From: Muribaculaceae bacterium
GTDB lineage: Bacteria > Bacteroidota > Bacteroidia > Bacteroidales > Muribaculaceae
Assembly: GCA_017962285.1 (NCBI GenBank)
Contig: JAGCVR010000078.1
Coordinates: 1 to 8,370 of the forward strand
Reading direction: 5' to 3'
Length of the DNA: 8,370 bases
Shown here: positions 1 to 5,291 of the stretch, piece by piece
How the letters are laid out: every line of letters begins with the position of its first letter
Numbering within the stretch: position 1 is the first letter of the stretch
Program-made: the position numbers and the translations under genes
Notes under the pieces: generated by a model
Database searches by the model: none
The model's input: the letters and a program-made list of their open reading frames with translations, nothing else
What the model was told of the DNA's origin: nothing

Positions 1-1702
1 TGCGGTCTTTTGGAACCTCAAACGAAGTGTTGATTCGTCCGTATTCATCGGTGCGGAGCGTGTCTTCGCGGATGGTCTTGCCGTTTGTGTCGGCGAATCT
101 CACCTTGAGTTCTTCTCCTGCCAGCACCTTGCGGATGTCGACGCCTCGACCGAAGCAGATGGCACTAACATTCACAGTCTCTCCCGGACGATAGATTGCC
201 AGGTCGGTGAAGATGCTTGCGCCATAAACGAAATCCTTTGAGAAATTGTTCAGATTGTAATAAACTCTGTCTCCGTAGATGTCTCCGGGAAGATGAGCCG
301 CATAAGTGGCGCGGAGAACGATGTTCTTGGAGTATTTGGAAAGGTCGAAAATGCCATTCTCGTCGGTTTCGCCCAGTTTTTTGTATTTTTTATCGTCTAA
401 TATGCTGATTTCAGCGCCTTTTATAGGAGCACCGGTCTTTGTGTCCACGGCAAAGAGCCTTCCCACATGCTCGTCGTTGCAGACGTAGGATAGTTTAATG
501 TTCTTAACCCAGAACATGTCTCTTTCCGACAGTTCTTTCATCTCTTCGGTTTTCCCTTCGGGATTCACAAACGATGCCAGTGCCACGTAGAGTCCGCTGC
601 GTTGTGCCGGGAAAGTGACTTTCGTTTCTTTCTCAAACGGAACGGTTCCTTCCACCTTCACTTCCCTGGAGTCGACAACCTCCATTTCGCTCACCTTGTA
701 GCGGGAGATGTCGTTGTTGCGGGCAATTTCGTCGGTAACGCGGTAAAGGGTCACTTTAAGTGTGTTCACATTCTCAGCCGTAACGGTTACCTCAATTTCG
801 TCCTTGCTCGACAGTTTCTCGCTTGTGCGGGCTTTCACACTCTGCGTCTCAATGTCGTGAATGATGTTCTTTATGGAATTTGTGTAGATGCTGTTAGGGT
901 AGCGCTTCACATACCCCTTGAAAGTCTCGTAATAAGCCTTGCCGCTCATGTGCTCAAGCAACATGCCGCAGTGCTCGTTGTTGGCGTATTGGTTATAAAG
1001 CTTGATATAGCTGTCGCCTCTGTCCCAGTTTTTCAGCTTTACATAGAGCAGTGCCGGAACGTCGTCTTTCACGCTCTGTTTCCAGCGTGCGTAGATTTCG
1101 TTTGTGAAACTGTCTTCTTTATCAAGCAGCTCTATGCTTCGGTAAGCCAGGAACGAAAACAGATTGGGGATATATAGCGGAGCGTCATCCTCTATTTCCA
1201 CAATTTTCTTGTAGTTCGTGATGGGCTCTTTCGTGAGCGCGTCCTGGTCCTTGAGTGCTTCGGTAAGGAGCGATTTTATCTTGCTGTCGAACTGGCGGTT
1301 GTCCCATTCGGTGTAGTCGTCGGGCAACTCACCCTCCGGGTTCAGCCTTCCGCTTCTGCCATAGGCTCTCTTGTAGGCCATAAAGACTTCGGCCTCGAAG
1401 TAATTGAGGAAAGCCCTGTATTCGGGGCGGTTTTCCTTTTTCAGGACCTCTTCGATTTTGGAAATGATCTGGCTCATGTTCTCTTTCGAGATTTTGCCCT
1501 GAGCGATTGAGTAGCGGATGATGGCATCCACACACTCCTGTCCGTCGCCGCTTTTCATGCCTTTCTTCAAGTCGCTAAGAGCGGCCTGCGACACTTTCTG
1601 CGGGTAGTCGAAATCTACGCCATCTTTACCCGTGCCGAAGCCGGAAAAATTCAGGAAAGCCAATAAACTTACCATCGTAATCATAAATAATCTTGTTTTC
1701 AT
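1..1702 (-). CDS. Alpha-2-macroglobulin family protein, N-terminal part (runs off the window)
   Basis: The minus-strand frame is open without a stop from ATG at 1702 to the window edge, giving 567 codons of a longer protein. A hydrophobic signal peptide (about residues 1-24, MKTRLFMITMVSLLAFLNF then SGFG) has no lipobox cysteine, so export by signal peptidase I is expected. Residues about 30-285 are helical and charged, like the N-terminal helical region of Bacteroidetes members. Beta-rich macroglobulin-like domains follow: about 285-330, a carboxypeptidase-regulatory-like stretch at about 411-455 (GRLFAVDTKTGAPIKGAEI), and an MG2 domain from about 495 with the hallmark IFTDLAIYRPGETVNVS (IYRPGE near 503). 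Family members are large envelope proteins, some of which trap proteases through a thioester; whether this one has a thioester cannot be seen. It has its own promoter. The family call is firm, the biological role is not. Confidence 0.9.
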   Translation of the reverse strand, partial: MKTRLFMITMVSLLAFLNFSGFGTGKDGVDFDYPQKVSQAALSDLKKGMKSGDGQECVDAIIRYSIAQGKISKENMSQIISKIEEVLKKENRPEYRAFLNYFEAEVFMAYKRAYGRSGRLNPEGELPDDYTEWDNRQFDSKIKSLLTEALKDQDALTKEPITNYKKIVEIEDDAPLYIPNLFSFLAYRSIELLDKEDSFTNEIYARWKQSVKDDVPALLYVKLKNWDRGDSYIKLYNQYANNEHCGMLLEHMSGKAYYETFKGYVKRYPNSIYTNSIKNIIHDIETQSVKARTSEKLSSKDEIEVTVTAENVNTLKVTLYRVTDEIARNNDISRYKVSEMEVVDSREVKVEGTVPFEKETKVTFPAQRSGLYVALASFVNPEGKTEEMKELSERDMFWVKNIKLSYVCNDEHVGRLFAVDTKTGAPIKGAEISILDDKKYKKLGETDENGIFDLSKYSKNIVLRATYAAHLPGDIYGDRVYYNLNNFSKDFVYGASIFTDLAIYRPGETVNVSAICFGRGVDIRKVLAGEELKVRFADTNGKTIREDTLRTDEYGRINTSFEVPKDR

Positions 1703-1795
1703 AATTCTTAATTCGGTTGATTGAAGCCTATGGTCTCTTGCGAGACAAAAACTTCAGTTATTAATTAAGCAAAAACTGTGCCAAAATGATTTAGG

Positions 1796-1826
1796 CAAAT
1801 ATAATCTAAAAAATCAAAATTCCAAA
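1796..1826 (-). promoter_or_regulatory. Bacteroidetes-type promoter of the alpha-2-macroglobulin gene
   Basis: On the minus strand TTTG (1826-1823), a 19-base spacer and TATATTTG (1803-1796) match the Bacteroidetes housekeeping consensus TTTG-N19/21-TAnnTTTG exactly. Transcription should start a few bases beyond 1796, giving an untranslated leader of about 85-90 bases before the ATG at 1702. That leader contains a small hairpin, GTCTC-TTGC-GAGAC as read on the plus strand at 1733-1746, of unknown meaning. The -33 element lies only four bases past the terminator stem of the preceding operon. Confidence 0.8.
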
Positions 1827-1871
1827 ATGAAATCAGGAGTTTCACTGAAAAAAGTTGTGAAACTCCTGATT
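1824..1871 (-). terminator. Rho-independent-type terminator of the lipoprotein A-sigma-Spy operon
   Basis: A perfect 15-bp inverted repeat (arms 1831-1845 and 1857-1871, AATCAGGAGTTTCAC and its complement) encloses an 11-base loop. Read on the minus strand it lies 23 bases after the stop codon of the Spy-like gene and is followed by TCATTTT, a modest T-tract. The long stem and position support termination; the interrupted T-tract makes it less canonical than the one at 4299-4332. Confidence 0.8.
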
Positions 1872-1894
1872 GTGTTCAGCTATGAAAGTATTGA

Positions 1895-2374
1895 TTATTT
1901 GTCGGAAATGCGTTCGCGCTTTTTGCCACCCTCTTTTTTATTGTTAAGCACGTCGCGGGTGAAATTGTTCTCGGCTCGTTTAAGCTGGAATAATTGTTTT
2001 TTCGACAAGATTTTCTCGAATTTCTCGAAATATTTTGCTTCGATTTCACATTCTTTCGCTTTCACTGTGCGCATGGTTTCGGCGGCCTGGAGATATTCGT
2101 CGTCGGTGGCGTCTTGTTTTGCCGAGATTTTGCGTTCAAGTTCCCGTGCTTCGCGGTTCACTTGGTAGATTTCCTTTCCCATTGCTTCATAAAGAGGCAT
2201 GAACTGCTCTTTCTGAGCGTCGGTCATTTCGGTTTCCTTAATGATTTTCTCGTGTTTGAGTTCCACCATTTTCTTTCCCCATTCGGAGCGTTTGGGCTTG
2301 TCGTTGGGAGCCTGAGCTACAGCGCTGCCTGCGGTGAGAACCATTATCAGTACTAAAGAAAGAATATTTTTCAT
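1895..2374 (-). CDS. Spy/CpxP-like periplasmic protein
   Basis: The product is 159 residues. A signal peptide at residues 1-20 ends in GSAVA before QAP, a good signal peptidase I site. The mature part is almost wholly helical and highly charged, and carries two LTxxQ-like motifs of the Spy/CpxP/zinc-resistance group: MTDAQ at 50-54 and LSKKQ at 123-127, each followed by a helix. The C-terminus is a basic tail (KKEGGKKRERISDK). In proteobacteria Spy is an ATP-independent periplasmic chaperone and CpxP an inhibitor of an envelope sensor; similar proteins in Bacteroidetes often sit behind an ECF sigma gene. Here the ATG is 26 bases after the putative anti-sigma gene and the gene is last in the operon. 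A chaperone or feedback-sensor role is inferred from fold and context. Sequence similarity in this family is weak, so the name describes the group, not a proven orthologue. Confidence 0.75.
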   Translation of the reverse strand: MKNILSLVLIMVLTAGSAVAQAPNDKPKRSEWGKKMVELKHEKIIKETEMTDAQKEQFMPLYEAMGKEIYQVNREARELERKISAKQDATDDEYLQAAETMRTVKAKECEIEAKYFEKFEKILSKKQLFQLKRAENNFTRDVLNNKKEGGKKRERISDK

Positions 2375-2400
2375 ATATAGGATAGATTATAATGTTGTCG

Positions 2401-2820
2401 TTATAAAAGTTCTTCGTTATTGTTTTCGCTGTCGATGATGAGGTTGTCGTAGTAGAGGCTGTCCTCATAACTCATGATGATGTCCATGTCGCTCACGCTG
2501 TTGTTCAGGATAAACTCCTCCACGTTGCTTTCCACGTTCATGCCTGCTGCAATCTCCTTGGCTGTTAAGGTCTGCTTGTTTGTTTCGGTAAGCCCGTTGA
2601 ATACCTTCATCATGCACCATACACCGGCAAACATTGCCGCCATATACACATAAGGCCTGATGCGGACCCACAGCGACGGGCGCACATCAGTACGGGTGAT
2701 TTCCACTTCGGGCAAAGACTCCTTTATCTTTTCATTTATGTCAGCAAAAAAATTCTCCGGCACCTTGAAGCCGGGCTCTTTGCCCAATTGCTGCAATATT
2801 TTGGAATCTTCTGGTTTCAT
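2401..2820 (-). CDS. Small single-pass membrane protein, probable anti-sigma factor
   Basis: Starting at the ATG at 2820 the product is 139 residues. The N-terminal part (1-50) has the FKVPENFFADINEKI motif (18-32) seen at the start of many short Bacteroidetes proteins encoded directly after ECF sigma factors. One membrane segment lies at about 54-73 (RIRPYVYMAAMFAGVWCMM), with basic residues before it, so the N-terminus should be cytoplasmic. The acidic C-terminal third (about 97-139) should be periplasmic. There is no FecR domain and no visible zinc-binding anti-sigma motif. An upstream ATG at 2883 in the same frame would overlap the sigma gene by 29 bases and add 21 residues before the conserved-looking motif; I preferred 2820, which leaves a 34-base gap. 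The anti-sigma role rests on gene order, topology and size. Confidence 0.7.
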   Translation of the reverse strand: MKPEDSKILQQLGKEPGFKVPENFFADINEKIKESLPEVEITRTDVRPSLWVRIRPYVYMAAMFAGVWCMMKVFNGLTETNKQTLTAKEIAAGMNVESNVEEFILNNSVSDMDIIMSYEDSLYYDNLIIDSENNNEELL

Positions 2821-2854
2821 TTCGCTATTTTTGACTGACAAACGTTCAAAAGGT

Positions 2855-3415
2855 TTAATCGTTATCTGTAAAAAAAGATTCAATTTTTTTAATCGCGTGA
2901 TGGTAGGAGGCTTTCAGGGCTCCAACGGAAGTCCCCAGGATTTCGCTCATGTCCTCATATTTCATCTCGTCGTAGTAGCGCATGTTGAACACGAGGCGCT
3001 GTTTTTCTGGAAGCGAGGCTATAGCCTGCTGAAGTTTCAGCTGAGTCTCGTCGCCGTCGAACCAGGGGTCGGATTCCAACGTCTTTGCCAGGAAACTGTC
3101 GTCGCTGTCGATTGGGATGTTGTTCAGCGCCTTTTTCTTGTTGATGAAGGTGATGGATTCGTTGATGGCGATTTTATGCAGCCAGGTGGAGAGTTTCGCA
3201 TCGCCACGGAAATTGTCGATATTGGTCCATGCTTTTATGAAAGTGTTCTGCATGATATCGCTTGCATCGTCGTGGTCGAACACCATACGGCGAATCTGCC
3301 AGTAGATGGTTTGGGAATAGTGCTCGATGACTTTCCCGAAAGCCTCTCTGGCAGTAGCTGGATTGTGGAGCTGTTCCACAATCTGCTCTTCATCGTATGT
3401 GTATTTTCCTGCCAC
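2855..3415 (-). CDS. ECF-type RNA polymerase sigma factor
   Basis: The 186-residue product has only sigma regions 2 and 4, as in ECF (group 4) sigma factors. Region 2 spans about 24-93, with DDASDIMQNTFIKAW (49-63) for core binding and FRGDAKLSTWLHKIAINE (69-86) for the -10 element. After a short linker, region 4 spans about 124-180, with SLPEKQRLVFNMRYYDEM and a helix-turn-helix ending SVGALKASYHHAIKKIE. The start is GTG at 3415: in-frame upstream there is one codon and then a stop, and the first internal ATG (residue 44) would cut into region 2. The GTG lies three bases after the stop of lipoprotein A, so translation is probably coupled. The likely partner is the membrane protein encoded next. 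The signal and regulon are unknown; the operon's own upstream promoter looks housekeeping, not ECF-type. Confidence 0.93.
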   Translation of the reverse strand: MAGKYTYDEEQIVEQLHNPATAREAFGKVIEHYSQTIYWQIRRMVFDHDDASDIMQNTFIKAWTNIDNFRGDAKLSTWLHKIAINESITFINKKKALNNIPIDSDDSFLAKTLESDPWFDGDETQLKLQQAIASLPEKQRLVFNMRYYDEMKYEDMSEILGTSVGALKASYHHAIKKIESFFTDND

Positions 3416-3418
3416 GTC

Positions 3419-4249
3419 TTAATAATAACTGCCTGTTGCTTTCGACGAATATACCGGTGTGGACCATGAAGCGTCCATTTCACTTGTGGTGATGTAGAGG
3501 TTGGCGTCCATGTGGCTCAATTCGTATTTGAGCACCGCATTCTTGTTTACGAAGCGGTCCATCCACGACAGCCCGTCGTAGTCCCATGCCGATTCCGTCT
3601 TTACGGCGGCAATGGGCACCAGCGGGATTTTTTCGCCTTTCACCTTGTATCCTGTGGGTGTGAATTCTACGTTTAGTCCCAAGTATTTGAGCTGGGAAAT
3701 CCTTCCAGTGGTCTTGCTCAGCGTAATGTCGGAAATTGCTACGTCGGCGGTGAGGCTTTCGGGGTGAATCTCGAAAGAATAGAGTGCGCCGGAATATTTG
3801 TAGCTGCTGCCAACGGTGTCGGTCACGGTTTCTGTCTTGGTGAAGAACAGGGTGGGTTTAGTAGCTATCACCTTGCTGCTGCCGATTGTGTAAGTGAGGT
3901 TGAATTCATCGTTGAAGATGTCGTAGTAGCCGCTCAGCTCATTTCCCTTGAAAGCCACCCACTGGCGCTCGCTGTCATAGTCGATGGCGGCGCGGAGACG
4001 CACGTCCTGAGCAGCAGCGCCGGTATTGACTTTAGCCTCTATTGTGGCATATAACTCTGCGCGGTTCACCACAATCTTATAGTCGCTGACGCTCACTTTT
4101 TTCACTGTTCCGCCGTTGGCATCGCTTACGTGGCTGAGGAGCGTGCGGGTAACCACAATGTTGCGCAGGGGATCCGGACCGTCTTCACCGCCGCAGGCGC
4201 CTAGCACTATCAGGCTAAGCCAAAGTATGTTCAGAAAGTATTTCTTCAT
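3419..4249 (-). CDS. Lipoprotein A, surface-type, family not recognised
   Basis: The product is 276 residues starting MKKYFLNILW. A lipobox at 16-19 (LGAC) gives lipidation at Cys19, followed by GGEDGPD; acidic residues just after the cysteine resemble the Bacteroidetes lipoprotein export signal, so cell-surface display is inferred. The rest looks beta-rich with alternating hydrophobic residues and no other cysteine. The segment NVEFTPTGYKVKGEKIP (193-209) aligns with KAETTNTGYILSADEVIP (216-233) of lipoprotein B, and both proteins end in YY, so the two are probably paralogues. It is first in an operon with its own perfect promoter and is followed within three bases by the sigma gene, an unusual place for a surface lipoprotein. 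Possible roles are ligand binding with the nearby TonB receptor or acting as a sensed envelope component; neither is shown by sequence. Confidence 0.85.
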   Translation of the reverse strand: MKKYFLNILWLSLIVLGACGGEDGPDPLRNIVVTRTLLSHVSDANGGTVKKVSVSDYKIVVNRAELYATIEAKVNTGAAAQDVRLRAAIDYDSERQWVAFKGNELSGYYDIFNDEFNLTYTIGSSKVIATKPTLFFTKTETVTDTVGSSYKYSGALYSFEIHPESLTADVAISDITLSKTTGRISQLKYLGLNVEFTPTGYKVKGEKIPLVPIAAVKTESAWDYDGLSWMDRFVNKNAVLKYELSHMDANLYITTSEMDASWSTPVYSSKATGSYY

Positions 4250-4269
4250 TTTTTCAAATCAATTTGCTA

Positions 4270-4301
4270 CAAAAGTAATAATTTCTTTTGTTAATTGCAA
4301 A
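4270..4301 (-). promoter_or_regulatory. Bacteroidetes-type promoter of the lipoprotein A-sigma operon
   Basis: On the minus strand TTTG (4301-4298), a 20-base spacer and TACTTTTG (4277-4270) match the TTTG-N19/21-TAnnTTTG consensus exactly. Only 20 bases separate the -7 element from the ATG at 4249, so the leader is very short (roughly 13-17 bases). The -33 TTTG is formed by the last T residues of the terminator T-tract of the upstream unit plus the next G. A housekeeping-type promoter here means the sigma gene need not depend on itself. Confidence 0.8.
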
Positions 4302-4332
4302 AAAAGAGGATGTACCTAGGCACATCCTCTTT
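4299..4332 (-). terminator. Rho-independent terminator of the receptor-lipoprotein B operon
   Basis: A perfect 11-bp stem (AAAGAGGATGT at 4303-4313 pairing with 4322-4332) has an 8-base loop, ACCTAGGC. On the minus strand it is followed by an uninterrupted run of seven T (4305-4299, partly shared with the stem base). It lies 25 bases after the stop codon of lipoprotein B and separates that gene from lipoprotein A, which has its own promoter directly afterwards. Confidence 0.88.
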
Positions 4333-4357
4333 ATTCTCTTGCTGGAATTCAGCGGCA

Positions 4358-5245
4358 TCAATAATATGCGAGCTTGTTCTTGCAGTCGTTCAGGTTGGCC
4401 TCGTTTCCGGCTTCGTTCTTGAAGTGCATTCCGAAGCAGTCGAACTCAATGGTGCAGTCGCCGGTTATGAAGTTCACTTCGCCTGTCAGATTGGTAATTT
4501 TATATTTCTCCATTGGGGTGCGCTGTCCGTCCATGTCGAGCGAGTTTGGAATAACTTCATCGGCACTAAGGATGTAGCCCGTATTTGTGGTTTCGGCCTT
4601 TATCGAGGGGATTTCAATCCAAAGCTGAATGGGCATCTTCTCGGCGAATTTCACGTTGAACATACTCAGGTTCACAAGGTTCTGTCCAGTGTTCCAGGCG
4701 AAACGGCAGAACGTTCCGTTGGGATAGATTTCGTTGGTTGAAGCATTGATATACACATAACCGTCGTTTTCGCTAAGCGCAGAAAACGCAAGCGAGGATG
4801 TGGAGAACACCTGTGTGGTGCCATGCTCCGAAACCACTTTGTAGCGAATTGTCTGAATACCGTTGATCTGGTCTATTACGCCAATGAGGTCGGTGATGGT
4901 GTAGTCGGAGTACGGCGTGCCGTCCTCTTTCTGGGGTACTACGCTCGTAACGTTGAATTTCACGATGCCGGTGACGAGGGCACGAAGGGTAATGTCCTTG
5001 ATAACCATGGTCACTTCGGGCATGTACTTGTTAAAAGTGGTTGTGAGGGTCAAATCCATCTTGCCGCTCACATTGTTGACCTCGTACTTGTAGAGACCGT
5101 CGGACATGAATGGCGTCTCTCCCTGTGTCACGGTTATCAGGTTAGCGTGGATAATGGTTGTGCTTTCGTCGCGGTCATCACCGCCGCAGGCTTGAAGCCC
5201 AATCAGGGCTGCCATGGCAAAAATGCCTAAAAGATACTTTTTCAT
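4358..5245 (-). CDS. Lipoprotein B, surface-type, partner of the TonB receptor; family not recognised
   Basis: The product is 295 residues. It begins MKKYLLGIFA; the lipobox LQAC ends at Cys20 and is followed by GGDDRDE, an acidic stretch like the Bacteroidetes surface-export signal. The body looks beta-rich and has a loosely repeated unit: YKYEVNNVSGKMDL (52-65), YTITDLIGVIDQ (115-126) and YKITNLTGEVNF (248-259). KAETTNTGYILSADEVIP (216-233) matches a segment of lipoprotein A. Unlike A, the mature protein has four further cysteines (180, 264, 270, 288). The start is ATG at 5245, 46 bases after the receptor stop with no promoter seen between them, so the two are co-transcribed. TonB receptors of Bacteroidetes commonly work with surface lipoproteins that bind or lid the ligand, and that role is inferred here. 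It is not recognisably SusD-like (about half that size) or HmuY. Confidence 0.85.
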   Translation of the reverse strand: MKKYLLGIFAMAALIGLQACGGDDRDESTTIIHANLITVTQGETPFMSDGLYKYEVNNVSGKMDLTLTTTFNKYMPEVTMVIKDITLRALVTGIVKFNVTSVVPQKEDGTPYSDYTITDLIGVIDQINGIQTIRYKVVSEHGTTQVFSTSSLAFSALSENDGYVYINASTNEIYPNGTFCRFAWNTGQNLVNLSMFNVKFAEKMPIQLWIEIPSIKAETTNTGYILSADEVIPNSLDMDGQRTPMEKYKITNLTGEVNFITGDCTIEFDCFGMHFKNEAGNEANLNDCKNKLAYY

Positions 5246-5291
5246 GATTCTGTTTGTTGTTATTTTGTTTGTTATAATGATTATTCTGTTA

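Noticed and set aside
1750..1779. Shared T5GC...AATTAA string in the leader of the alpha-2-macroglobulin gene and upstream of lipoprotein A (about 4287-4304), considered as an ECF sigma target
   Set aside because: The match needs a gap, is AT-rich and easily due to chance, and sits at different distances from the starts; two weak copies are not enough to define a motif.
2821..2883. Longer start (ATG at 2883) for the putative anti-sigma protein
   Set aside because: It would overlap the sigma gene by 29 bases and add residues before the FKVPENFF-type motif that normally lies near the N-terminus; the ATG at 2820 fits operon spacing better.
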